Shown here: positions 37,267 through 48,203 of the stretch, in pieces
Layout: each line of letters begins with the position of its first letter
Position numbering within the stretch: the first letter of the stretch is position 1
Source: Xestospongia bergquistia
Lineage: Eukaryota; Porifera; Demospongiae; Haplosclerida; Petrosiidae
Length of the DNA stretch: 64,000 nucleotides
NCBI GenBank assembly: GCA_963965975.1
Contig: OZ014414.1
Location: 6,485,501-6,549,500, forward strand
Direction: 5' to 3'
Made by a program: the position numbers and the translations under genes
Notes under the pieces: model-generated
Database searches by the model: none
Seen by the model: only the letters and a program-made list of their open reading frames with translations
Told to the model about the DNA's origin: nothing

Positions 37267-37997
37267 ATGGCAGCAGGTAAATGATCACTGTAATTATAGA
37301 CAGTAACAAAGATAATTGTCCATGTATTCATAATTAATAATTAGCCCCATCCTAATGTGTTAATGTTCACTTTATTTAGTATTGTTTGACAAAGAAGATA
37401 TACCACATATTCCATTTATATCTATTTATTAACATTCTATTGATTATTTATTTATGCCCAATCACAAACCATTGTATTATAAGTAGAAAATTTGTTAGGT
37501 CAATATCAGTAAAGTCATTGAATGATTAACATTAAATGTTATTAACAGTAGAAGAATAGTAGTACATGTAGATGTCCTAGTTAATTACATAAATATAATT
37601 ACAATTTTTACATACAACTTTATGTATTAAATTCCATGTTCAATTATTGACAATTGAAGCGTTCATATGTCAACATTTAATTATACCACATATATATAAA
37701 ATGATAATTTGTAAGACATTAATTGATTTATAATATGACAGTTTGTTAAATAACTATTTTGTTGTGATTTCAGATATTACAAATATTTTAAAGGAGACTC
37801 CTACAAAATTTGAACTAACAAATCTATTATATGATACTGATGACAAATGGTACAAGTTTGGATTGGCATTACAAGTGCATAAAGATGTTTTGGATGATTT
37901 AAAACAGAAAATCGGTGTCAATATGTTTGTTAAAGTAATTGAAAAATGGAAAGATACTCAAACATCCCCTGACACCTGGGAAAAATGTTTATGGTAA
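37267..37997 (+). CDS. Small Death-domain protein (possibly incomplete 3')
   Basis: Exon 1 is 37267-37276 (MAA plus one base before GTAAAT). Exon 2 begins at 37774 after a TTTCAG acceptor and in phase gives DITNILKETPTKFELTNLLY, then DDKWYKFGLALQVHKDVLDD. The latter is the W..LG..L......L..L core of a Death domain. Read to the first stop the protein has 77 residues and ends TWEKCLW, which is about where a Death domain normally closes. Either it is a stand-alone Death-fold adaptor, or the ...TTATG/GTAAAA site at the end is a donor to an exon I cannot find. It resembles the first exon of the receptor gene at 23377-23701. Role in Death-fold signalling is inferred. Confidence 0.6.
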
Positions 37998-38009
37998 AAT
38001 TGAACTGTT

Positions 38010-38290
38010 AGATTAGGACACAATATAATGTAACATTGGTATACATTAGGACACAGTATAAGGCAACATTGGGATGTAATGTTAGGACACAATTAGGAAT
38101 ATTGTAACGTACATAACAACACAGTAGGGTAACTTTGAAATATTACATTAGACACAGTATAGAATAACGTTGGTTACATTATCACCCATGCAGTATAAGG
38201 CAAAATTGGGACAGTACGTTAAGAAAAATTATAAAGCAACTTTGGAATGTTACATTGGAACAAAGTATTGGATTACACTAACATAAATAA
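38010..38290. repeat. Degenerate minisatellite, unit about 35 bp
   Basis: Roughly eight diverged units with the pattern GGACACAGTATAAGGCAAC followed by ATTGGGATGTTACATTA-like sequence. Examples start near 38016, 38049, 38085 and 38151. Similar GTTACATTA-containing phrases recur less regularly up to about 39660, so the array may once have been longer. It begins directly after the Death-domain exon. Confidence 0.65.
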
Positions 38291-39829
38291 AATTGCAACA
38301 ACATTAGAATAGAAGAGGGCTTAATAGATAATATATGTATGTGTGGATATGTAGACAGGAGGGTCAACATGAATAGGTAGAAAGAATTAGTAGATAAAGA
38401 GAGATTGGATATGTGGATTTTGCTATGTATATGAGTTGAAGTAATCATTCAAGAGGTTATGAATGTTATGATACAATGAGAAAAAGGTTCATGGAGTAGA
38501 AAGAAGAGTTAGATATGAAAAATGGATAGGAAGCAATATTTTGTACATTAGGGAAACTGAGAACAGGAGGGTTTTGTTATGAGACTGTTATATTAAGAAA
38601 CTGTGAATAAGATGTTGAAAATCTGAATAAAATCTGCATAAGATAGTAACAAAACCACAACAACAAAACAGATAGATACATGTGAGACTAGTGGGACAAA
38701 ATATGATAAAATAAAGTTAAATAACCAATGGAATATCACGCAAAAGGTTATACTTTTTAAACAATTTGCTATGTATACTCAAGACACTATGCTACTTATT
38801 AAGACATGCATACAGAGGGTCATAGGGAAATCAGTTAATGTGAAAAGCATATGTAATTGTACAGCATTCATGTCAGATTGACATAATATAGGATGAGACT
38901 ACTAATGATATGATTAGGTTATAGTAAAGTTTTCATCAGTTACCACTCACTTATTCGCATTAGTAAATGGCAGTGGTTAACTGGACGAAGAGTACATTAC
39001 AGTTTATTCAAAAAATCTACTATATGCTATTAGCAAAAATTCTAATTCACAATATTTTTTATTTTCTAAATCATTATATTTTAGTTTAAGGCTCGTTCCA
39101 TATTCCAAGCATGTGAACTAAACAGTATAGTATCCATACATACACCAATTCAAGTAAAATGAAATGATCAATAGAAACTAAGAAAAAGGCTTTGTGATTA
39201 CATGTAAGAATACAGGGTTACTTACAGGATTACATTGACATTGGAACATAATGAGGGTTACATTAAAGGAGAGCAGATTGAACGATTGTACAGACACATT
39301 GAAGATGAGGATTACATTAGAATATACAGAGATAAAAACACAGAGGATGGAGGTGTATATTAGGAGGGCAGTAGGAAATCTAGAGTTACACTGAGATCAG
39401 AGTGTCATTGTGACACTAAAAAGACAAGATTATAGTGTAGGAAACAATGAATACAAAGAAAATATTTTGGAATAAAGATAGGATATTAAAGGATGTAATA
39501 AGATATAGTGACTATAGAATGAAGAAACAAGTATACACTACATTAGGACACTCTCTGTAAAGAATGGAGTGTTACATTCATATACAATAGGCAGTAAGCA
39601 AATGACAATGGACTTACATTAATACACAAGAAATTAAAGGATAGATGTTGGAGCGTTACCCAAAATAAACCAAATAGGTACACTGTGCTATATTTATACT
39701 GCTCATAGATGGCTGAATTTACAATAATGAGGGGATAACAGGTTATATGTATATATGGATGTACATTGGATACTTAATAAAGGGAAATAAAATTGTCAAA
39801 TCACCTTCCTAATTCTTCAAAATATAGGA
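38291..39829. other. Non-coding, purine-rich on the plus strand
   Basis: No gene recognised. The stretch is unusually rich in A and G on the plus strand and contains scattered relics of the upstream minisatellite. Confidence 0.4.
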
Positions 39830-42380
39830 CTACCAAAAAGAATTTTTTTCTGTTCAGTCTGTGAGACCTAATTGATGACAAAAAGCAAGACCCCATTTAC
39901 TGTGACAGGCAATATGCCATGTGGATATATAGATGGCTCTGTGGTCATACTAATGCGAGCTTGGAGCAACTTGATGGTAATTTGTATTGCTTCTTTTGTA
40001 CATTAGCCATTCAGCAGCAGCAAATTCATTCTCTCTCTGCTGTGTTTGCTGATCTCAGAGCTGAGCTGAAGGTGCTTAAAGAGAATGGAAATGGCGCTCA
40101 TACTACCAACAAAGATCATTCTAGTTATGTCCAGGTAACTTCATAATCAACTCCAAACAAAGTTTTGCCTAATCAACCGCTCAACTCTGCTACCTCTGCT
40201 CCTTGTTCTAAGTAAGACAGAAAATTTAAGTTGGTGTTTTTTGGTATAGAAGAAATCCAAATGGTATTCATTTCATTAAATACTCACTTCAAGTCTGTAA
40301 AGTTATTGTTTAAGTGCTAAAGTCCTTAGATGATCTTTAGTTAATGTCTCCATTCGTATCTCTACAAGACTAGGAGAGTATAACAATTCACTTATGGGAC
40401 CTTTATCTACTCTTCTTAAATTCAATGAAATAGGTGACACATTAAAAATTCTTAGTAAAAGATGTAAGTTACCACAACTAAGCTCCACTGTTTTGATTAA
40501 GCCTGATCTAATCAAAGAAAGAAAGAGAAATAGAGTCAGTATTACTAAAAGAGAGAAGATAACTGATCAATAAAGGAGTCAGCAGGAAGAACATCAAGAT
40601 AAGAGGTAACTGCCTCTATATAGGGAGGAAATTGCATAGGAAAGGTGACAAATCAACTTTTACCATACACCCTGGCACCTTAAATTCTTCCACACGTTCA
40701 GTGTTGTCCCCTTATATTTATGATTATAAGTCAGTTTCTGCAGAGAACACAATTGACAACTATCCTAATGACCCTGATATATGACTATTACATTTATTAT
40801 GTGCTTGTCTATGGAACATAAGCAGGTTAAGGATAAATTAACTGACTTCCAATCCTTTGTTTACAGCTGTTCTTTGGTCTAATTGTTATAACTAAACCTT
40901 GACTGTTGCTTCAATTTATGATAATGAAATTCTTTCAATCGAACAATATTTTCATGAAAATTTTCGGGGTGGTGATATTTTTGTAGCAGTAAATTGTAGA
41001 ATTTCGAGTAGTTTAGTTTTAGTTTCAGATTAACTTTCTATTCATATTGGTTTTTCCACTAATGTCAATGTAACTTGTGTGTATTGACCTTCGAACTGTT
41101 CTGGCCAATATGATAGCAACTTATTAGAAGTTCTTCAAAAATTATCTCAATTGGATAATCATAATCTTCTGGGTAACTTAGATTATTCAAACATTAATTG
41201 GCATATCCTTTCAGCTCCATCTCTTGAGACAGCTCAATTCTGTAATTTTGTTTTTCATTCCAATATTTGTCAGCTCATTGATAAGCTAATGGACCAAAAT
41301 GGTAATATTTTGGATCTAATATTATGTGACAATCCTAATTTAATCTCTAGTTTATCTATTTTCGTCTAGATGTTGGAGTCTGATCACTATTTCTATTTTT
41401 TAAGGTCTGTGGTATAACTCTTCATTAAGACACAAAATCTACTTGTTACGTTCTGTTAAGAAAAGAGCCAGACTACATCTATCTCCCCATATTTTACCAA
41501 GATGGGCTTATCTTGTAAATGTCTTTCTGGTGAGATCACTGATGCAAAAAGAGCCTATGAAGCTAATGTTATCACTCTGTCTTTTAGTAACATGAAGCAT
41601 TGTTTGACTATTTCAAGTACTTATTTAGTTCTAAGGATCCAACCAGTACAACAATTTATAATTCCATAAACATATCAGTTAATATCCAAAAAGCTATAAT
41701 TTTTAATCAGTATTTTCATTCAGTTTTTACCCAGCCTGTTATAAGGGAGTATAATAATCCAGTTTATTTGTATTCTGAGCTCAATTCACTTAGTTTTACA
41801 ACCTTTGAAATTGTTGCCTCTCTTAACCCAATAGATCCTACATAAGCTACAGAATGTGACAATATAGGTCATAATATTCTCAAATTCTGTTCATCAGCAC
41901 TGGCCAGCCCTTTTGTAAGCTTGTTTTCTATATGTATGGATCAACACTGCATTCCAACTGAGTGGAAACATCACAAAAATGGAGTTACTGGGAATTTCAG
42001 GAGATTTACTACCTTGGTTCAGATCATACTTAACTGGTACAATGCACTTGGTTAGGCTAGATTATGTTATTTCTCATCCATTGGCTGATATTTCAGGAGT
42101 CCCACTAGGTAATAATATATTGGGACCCTTACTATCTCTTCTTTATGTTAACAATAATTATTCCTATTTGTATCAATCACTCCCATTTGTTTATATTCAC
42201 AGATGATACTAAGAACCTTAAAACAAATGAATCCATCTGTGATGCTGTCAAGTTTCAATATGATACAGATTAACTGTTTGACTGGAGTACAAAATGGAGA
42301 CATGAGTTTAATCATTCTGAATGTGTCCACATGCATTCTTCTCAACTATTACATTCTAAGTCTTTCATTAACAGATTGAG
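39830..42380 (+). pseudogene. CR1/L2-like LINE remnant (ORF1, endonuclease, RT)
   Basis: Three parts in order. An ORF1-like piece at 39919-40146 reads LEQLDGNLYCFFCTLAIQQQ, the tail of a PHD-like finger, followed by a coiled coil. An APE endonuclease region (about 40780-41370) reads LLGNLDYSNINW, where active elements have LLGDFNYxxINW, and LIDKLMDQNGNILDLILCDN. A reverse-transcriptase region (41600-42380) follows, with many stops and frame changes. The RT active-site motif is not intact. The right end abuts a truncated MEIOB-like exon at about 42380, so the insertion or a later deletion removed the rest of that gene. Confidence 0.75.
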
Positions 42381-42977
42381 GTAAGATCCATCCAAACTTT
42401 GTCTATTAGCTAATATATCAGTCAGTGTGTAATAGTCATCAAATGATCGTATAGGTACATGAGCTAAAGAGGACAATTGTACATAGTTGCTACCAGTATA
42501 GACACCAACTGATGAATACATCTCATTAACAGTTAGTTGAAAAGGACTATGGACAATTAAGAAGATAGATTACATTATAAGTAACCTAAAACCTTTAATT
42601 GTCACACCTGGGTGTCCAAGGACTCCATTTGTCATCAGCTTCTCCACCTGGTTTACTACTTACTTAACAGGTTTGAACTTCAACTACAGACAAACAGAGA
42701 GAGCAATTTCTAATAATATTATTTAGATGCTACTGACCTACATCATGGATTCTAAAAGAATCACTTAAACCTGAAATGTATGATTCGCTTCCCCAACATG
42801 TGACATTGATGTAATCAGTAGGAGTGTCCCGAATAGTAAAGGACATTTTAAATGATTACCACCTGATTCTACAGGCAAGAACAATTTAAGTATAAGAAAA
42901 ATATTTTCGATATACTCACTCTTTTTATCAGGAAAGGAATGAACGCTTTGTTTTCTAATCACAAGTCCTATTACAAC
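42380..42977 (-). pseudogene. MEIOB: MEIOB-like (meiotic OB-fold) gene, truncated
   Basis: Four exons can be followed. 42920-42977: VVIGLVIRKQSVHSFPDKK. 42738-42868: SFTIRDTPTDYINVTCWGSE, then YISGLSDSFRIHDV. 42608-42647: GEADDKWSPWTP. About 42380-42546: SPFQLTVNEMYSSVGVYTGS, then FDDYYTLTDILANRQSLDG. Order and motifs match the N-terminal half of MEIOB, an RPA1-related OB-fold protein that binds single-stranded DNA with SPATA22 in meiotic recombination. Exon 42738-42868 is one base short of a multiple consistent with its neighbours' phase, in an A-run before MSFTIRD. The gene stops at the LINE junction near 42380, so the C-terminal half is missing. A possible 5' exon begins at ATG 43315 (MATFTPRATPSTRGREWNRG) but its splice link is not resolved. 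Confidence 0.78.
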
Positions 42978-43078
42978 CTAACAACGAATCACTGATTACA
43001 GCAAATATAATTGTTAAATGTATTCTGCATATAATTATATTAAGTACGCGACATATTTCTCATTCACATTATGTGTCT

Positions 43079-43315
43079 TTACTGTGTTAGAAAGATGAGG
43101 TTGAAGGCTTGAAGCTTATATATTGCTATGCATTGTTGACTGGTGATATCTTCCATGTTGTTGTTAGGAGTGCTACCATATTGATTTGACAGCCGTTCAG
43201 CAATAGTTATTCTCATAACTCCCCCAACACCCCTACCAGCTGGCATGCAACCACAACCTCTGTTCCATTCTCTACCTCTAGTTGATGGGGTAGCCCTTGG
43301 AGTAAATGTAGCCAT
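43079..43315 (-). CDS. Possible first exon of the MEIOB-like gene, unassigned
   Basis: From an ATG at 43315 the minus strand is open for 79 codons. It begins MATFTPRATPSTRGREWNRG and continues with a glycine-rich stretch, then RITIAERLSNQYGS. It is richer in G and C than its surroundings, which fits coding sequence. It lies just upstream of the MEIOB-like exons on the same strand, but no clear donor in phase with the acceptor at 42977 was found. Another open stretch (MEALFVSGIPSPVAIIGFIS) lies at 43370-43496. Confidence 0.35.
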   Translation of the reverse strand: MATFTPRATPSTRGREWNRGCGCMPAGRGVGGVMRITIAERLSNQYGSTPNNNMEDITSQQCIAIYKLQAFNLIFLTQ

Positions 43316-43529
43316 CTTTATTGAACACACAAATACAATAAATCCAGCTGGTACTAGAATAAGTTATACAATAATCATTTTTATAGAATGTTTGGGAGTG
43401 GCTATGTGACTTGTATCCAGCCCCACCCACACGTCTGGAGATGAATCCTATAATGGCAACTGGAGAGGGTATTCCACTCACAAACAAAGCTTCCATTTGT
43501 CTAAGCAAAAAAGCTAACTAGCACAAAAA

Positions 43530-44783
43530 TAAAGATTTCTACTATAACCTCATTCAAAGGTGTTTAGCTGAGTTTATTGGTACAACATTGTATATGTTTG
43601 CTGGTATGACATCGGTCAGCAACTTTGTTGGTAATAATAATCCTCATTTGCCAACTATTGCACTCACATTTGGTTTTGCATATGCTGGACTATCAGGTGC
43701 AGCATTACATGTCAGGTCAGGATGTACAAATCATTTCATACTAAGTTCATTCATATATGCACATGTTCACTGTGTTCAGTCCTTTCCTCCTTTAATGTGA
43801 AAGGATAGATTACTTTTGTTGCTTGTATTTGTTACTAATTCCTATTAATGGCAGCACAATTAGGTTTGACATTGATCAACATTATACAATTGAATTCTAA
43901 TAACTTCTTTACAATACTTACAGTCAATGCAATGTGAATAGCACAGTTCCTTATACTCAATATTGACATTACAGTGATAACTGTATCCTTGATCTCTATA
44001 TACACAGTGGTGGTCACCTTAATCCTGCAGTGACATTAGGAGTTTTATAACTGGTGGAATCAACGTTATACCTGCAAGCCTGTACTGGTTTGCTCAAATT
44101 TTGGGTAGTATAACTGGAAGTGTATGTGTGCTAATAGGTTGTCAACAGACATGATTGCATGCTGTATAATTGGATTTCTTTAATCAGGCTTATGAACAAG
44201 GAGTTAGTTTTAATTTAAGCTATATTGAGGGACCTTCAGACAGCAATGTATCACGTCAAGGAAATATATTATTACAATATGCTGCTACGTTAGTAAAAGA
44301 TGGATCTAATCCAGTAGGAGTAAGTTGTATAGAATAGTTTGTTTGTAGTCATGTATGCATTTTATCTCTGCAAGCAGTATTAGTTGAAATGTTATTGACT
44401 ATGATGTTTGTAATGGTCTTTATACACACTAGCATGGAGAAACCAGAGCTTCGATCGACATCTCTTGCTTTGAGTGGGTTAACATTAGCAGCTGGTATTC
44501 TGTCGAGGTAAGTAAGAAAAACAACATGACTTAAGTTAAACAATATATTTAGCTACAGATTAACTGGAGGTTCATTGATCCTGCACGTAGCTTTGGTCCT
44601 ACTGTTGTAGGAGGAGATAATGCACTCTGGAGACATCACTATGTTTATTGGATAGGTCCTTTATTAAGTGGCTTGATAGCAGGTGGAGTGTATAGGTTAA
44701 TATTGTCATCGAAACCTCTAGTATCATTAGCTCCAAAAGAAACTAATAAAACTTACTGTGACAAACACATTCAATTCACATAA
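43530..44783 (+). pseudogene. Aquaporin-like pseudogene
   Basis: Exon A (to 43715) reads RCLAEFIGTTLYMFAG, then PTIALTFGFAYAGLSGAALH. The next exon starts at 44008 and in phase gives SGGHLNPAVTLGV, the first NPA box. A one-base loss then shifts the frame before ITGGINVIPASLYWFAQILG. Later pieces are LVEMLLTMMFVMVFIHTSME (about 44375-44508) and, after another frame change, DPARSFGPTVVGGDNALW, where the second NPA box has become DPA. The sequence continues WIGPLLSGLIAGGVYRLIL to a stop at 44781-44783. Order and motifs are those of the MIP/aquaporin family of six-helix water/solute channels. Two frameshifts, internal stops near 44150-44190 and no clear ATG make it non-functional. It diverges from the MEIOB-like fragment. 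Confidence 0.85.
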
Positions 44784-45298
44784 AACTATTTATAATCATA
44801 AAATTATATATGCTACTTTGACTATAAAAATCAATAGCAATGAAAGACAATGTATAGCAAAATATGCTGATCTAAGATGTTGTATAGCAAAGTATGCTGA
44901 TCTCTAGACCACACTATATTACTATTCATACTTTGTGTCATAGTTTGTCACTGGTGTAAATTGCTAGCACCTTATGAATAATGATATATCACCTGTGAAC
45001 ATTATGAACATAATTATACTCTGCTGTGTTTGGAAAACAGTATCACAAGAACACCCTGAATCTGATCAGTAGCAGTCATGCACTCATTTACCACATACAG
45101 TACTTCATACTGTTGTAGCTAAATGCTAATAATTCAGTTTGGATGATCTTCTAAATTCACATCCCAAGAATATTAATTATAAAATGACATTAAAACCAAA
45201 AATAGGAATATGCAAGACACAGTATAGCTTTATAAAAATGGCTTATAATTAGTAAATGTTCAAATGATATTTCTTGACATCAACTGTACTTGTTGACC
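44784..45298. other. Non-coding region
   Basis: Short direct repeat around 44845-44905 (TGTATAGCAAAATATGCTGA and TGTATAGCAAAGTATGCTGA). No gene seen. Confidence 0.4.
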
Positions 45299-45574
45299 TC
45301 ACTTGTAACAATAATAGTAATAAGAGTAGGAACTATAATAGCTATTGCTTGCATTACTTGCAGCTGACACTGATATAGCTATGACAATAATGATTAATGC
45401 AAGAATCCACCACACAATGGACACAATATTGAGGATCAAAGCAGCACGAGCTCTGGACTGAGCTCCTTCCAAATCACCTCGTGCCTCAGCATCACGAGCC
45501 TATAATAATTAATAACAATGAATGAAAAAGTTGCTAGAATTACTTACACTTATGGCTAAAAGATAGCTGGAATG

Positions 45575-46490
45575 GTTCAGGTTGGGTCTCTTCTGTTGTA
45601 CTTTCTTGCGACAATCCATGATGAATGCGTTGGGATAACCATTATTACGTAGAGCCTTTATAATACGAGTCTCCTCGTCAGCTTGTTGTACAAGGCTGGA
45701 GGAATGTGTAGAAGCTCTAGTGAATAATGTGCGAGCAACAGACTGCTTATGGGAGGAGGGGCGATGAGAAGAATACTGCAGGTATTGATCAGTGTGACTT
45801 TTCTTTCGATAGACAGATGAACATAGGGTTCCATCATCATTTCTAATGACTAAAACATCTAAAAATGGGAGGCGGCCGTTTTCTTCTATCTCAACAGTGA
45901 ATTGTATGGACGGTTCTATGGAGTTAAGATGTTTGTGAAAACGATCAATAACACTTGCTGGTAATGCTGTGAAGGTGTCATCAACATATCGTTTCCAAAA
46001 TAAAGGCTGGTAATCAAAGGTGGATAAGGCTCTCTGTTCAACATTTTCCATCACCATATTTGCTACGGTTACAGAAACAGGAGAGTCCATTGCTGTACCG
46101 AAAATTTGCTTATAGTACTTTCCCCTGAATGAGAAATAGGTGGCATCTAAGCAGAATTCCAATAAGTAAATGATATTGTCGATTGAAAGAGTTGTCCTAT
46201 CTGCTAGGTCAGTATCTTCTTCCAATCTTTGCCTGGCCACCTGGATTGCTAGCTTAGTTGGAACTTTGGTGAAAAGGGAAACAACATCGAAAGATACCAT
46301 GATCTCATTCTCCAATTGGTGTGATGTAACAAAGGTCACAAAGTCACTGGAATTTTTTATATGCGAGATGCTGTTTCCAACCAAGGGAGATAGGATTAGA
46401 GAGAGATGTTTTGATAAATGGTAAGTGGGAGAAGAATAGAAGGAAACTATAGGTCTCACGAGCCACACCCAACCCACGCAACGCGTGCAT
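45575..46490 (-). mobile_element. Penelope-like element reverse transcriptase (partial)
   Basis: One open frame of about 300 codons carries the Penelope-type RT domain. It has RPIVSFYSSPTYHLSKHLSL, motif A SFDVVSLFTKVP, motif B GTAMDSPVSV (usually GTAMGSPLS), motif C KRYVDDTF and LPFLDVLVIR. The catalytic aspartates (FDVV, YVDD) are present. Both ends are cut: the fingers region upstream of RPIVSF is missing, and the C-terminal GIY-YIG endonuclease is absent because the element ends in the CD225 exon 5 remnant. PLEs copy their RNA by target-primed reverse transcription. The frame is unbroken, suggesting a fairly young insertion. Confidence 0.92.
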
Positions 46491-46624
46491 CCACTCCTGG
46501 TACGTCGATATGTACTACATCGACTCCTGGGATGACTACCAACAACAAAAAAAGACGCTAACCTTTGAACCTAGTTTTGAGTATAAATAGGACTGTTTTT
46601 CATTCATGCATTTATTATTATGTA

Positions 46625-46667
46625 GCCACTGATGATGACAGTTGATCTAACTGTTGAAACGTTTGGC
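46625..46667 (+). ncRNA. Hammerhead-ribozyme-like motif of a Penelope element
   Basis: The plus strand has a hammerhead core: CTGATGA (46629-46635), a 6-bp stem II ACAGTT/AACTGT with loop GATCT, then GAAA (46656-46659), a two-base stem III AC/GT and TT at 46662-46663 as the predicted U16.1-H17. Stem I is GCCA (46625-46628) paired with TGGC (46664-46667). All core positions fit a type I hammerhead with minimal stem III, the form described in Penelope-like elements. Weak point: stem II has one or two unpaired bases at its core end. The motif is on the opposite strand to the RT fragment, consistent with an inverted partial copy, a common Penelope arrangement. Confidence 0.6.
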
Positions 46668-47434
46668 AAAGAAAATTGTTTTGTTTGGTGAAAGATCAAA
46701 AAATGAACATTACTATATTAGTACCTGTTGAGGTGGGTATCCACTGTAACCTAAATAAAGAGAATGATTTGATAATTAGAATACTTTATCAAAAAGAATC
46801 ATGGTCTTCTTTTTTTGAAAGTAGCAACATTTAATGTAAATAACATTAACTATATATAAAAGTAGCAATTAGTCCTGTATGCATTTGCCTGTACAGACAC
46901 TTCATGATGAGTGCAATATAAAAACAAAAGAGTGCTATCAGAGTGTGATGGTATCCAACAGTAATCTGATTTAATGCCGAACAAGGAAGAGTCTGGAGAA
47001 ATGCAATAGAACAACTTTTTCAGCAATAACAACAGGCAAACTGTGACATAAAGTTAGGCATTGCATTTTAAATGTGTATGCATAATAAGCCAAACCAAGT
47101 TTGTGATAAATAAAACTGAGAAAAGACTGAATAATATTGGTTACTACCTCTCTTAAGAACAGCTTGATTTTAAAATAATAGTCATGAATTCTTGAGTTTG
47201 TTTGCTAAGACAAGTGTTATGATAACTACATGTAACATAACTGAACATTCTTTAATTTGATCGGCCAGCAAACTTTCTTGTAGAAAGAACAAATTGTCCT
47301 ATGCTACAGACTTTGTTCGTAGAATGGACAGCCACAAAATCAAAATACAACTATTGATAAAGTAAGAATATACCTTCCATTTCGAGAAAATCTTCACTGT
47401 AGAGATACGTTCAACGATATACCAAATATGGTTG

Positions 47435-47446
47435 TGCGCATGCGCA
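47435..47446. promoter_or_regulatory. NRF1-type palindrome, CD225 copy 1 promoter
   Basis: TGCGCATGCGCA, the ideal NRF1 site, lies 55 bases upstream of the first ATG (47380, minus strand). It is followed by a shared CGTCGACGCCC block. The same combination precedes the complete CD225 copy. Confidence 0.75.
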
Positions 47447-48203
47447 ACCGTCGACGCCCTTCATAACATTTCCAAATAATAAATATCATTCTCGTTTGAC
47501 CTATAATTGTGTTTGTAGTACTCTAATAATATAAGAGTTATGAAATTTTGTACTATAGTGTGCATATGTTATGAATAATATCAGTAGTATTGTGTACCTG
47601 AGTTTTTTTTTAAAGACAAAAGGCTACCTAATTGCAATTTGCTAGTTTTAAGGGTACCAGATAGAGACACACATTATAATAACATTGGATACAACTAAAA
47701 TGTAAAATGATGAATGATAGATAGTAAGTGATGATATTAGTTTGAGGACCTTAATAAAGTGAAAATCATTTCAAGCAATGATTTGATCATTAGAGTGTCC
47801 ATTATATTTAGTGGCCTCCTTTTTGAAATCAGCATCCAAGATTACATGTACTGTCAATTGTTTTAGCTGATATTTGTGGCCACTTGGGTTGGCATAGATC
47901 CCCAAGAAAATTATTTTAACAATATATCCTGTTTGATTACTAATTACCATGGAACTACTACACAGATGGTTTATTTAACCACATGAGTTTTCAAAAAGGA
48001 CATGCGTGTAGTATGCAGGGATGGGCTACTATAAATTCCATAGTGACAGCCCTTGTTTGTTATTTGCATCACTCTTTGTTTTAAACAGAATCTTCATTGC
48101 TACATAACTGTCAATCAGTAAATTTTACTACTAAATAAATGTCAATTAGTAAATTTTAGTACTACATAACTGTTAATCAGTAAACTTTAGTAATGATAGC
48201 AGT
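47447..48203. other. Non-coding, upstream of CD225 copy 1
   Basis: No gene. A possible small inverted-repeat element lies at about 47940-48055 (ATTACCATGGAACTACTAC against the inverse ATAAATTCCATAGTGAC), similar to blocks near 8890 and 25905. Short direct repeats (ATAACTGTCAATCAGTAAAT) occur at 48105-48190. Confidence 0.35.

Larger units (their letters stand above)
45299..47380 (-). pseudogene. CD225 (dispanin) gene interrupted by a Penelope-like element
   Basis: Exon 1 (47374-47380, ATGGAAG) and exon 2 (46725-46750, GYSGYPPQQ) match the complete copy at 49525-50923, with the same splice phases. Exons 3, 4 and most of exon 5 are missing and replaced by Penelope-like sequence (about 45575-46700). 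The last bases of exon 5 survive (45548-45573, now with stops). The final exon (45299-45499) is intact: ARDAEARGDLEGAQSRARAA, then LILNIVSIVWWILAL and a Ser/Tyr-rich tail. It cannot make the normal protein, though its promoter palindrome (47435-47446) is preserved. Confidence 0.85.

Noticed and set aside
46490-46560. Repeated GTCGATG...GGAGTGGATG phrases as a coding repeat
   Set aside because: Short and partly palindromic, at the broken end of the Penelope fragment; no frame continues from the RT.
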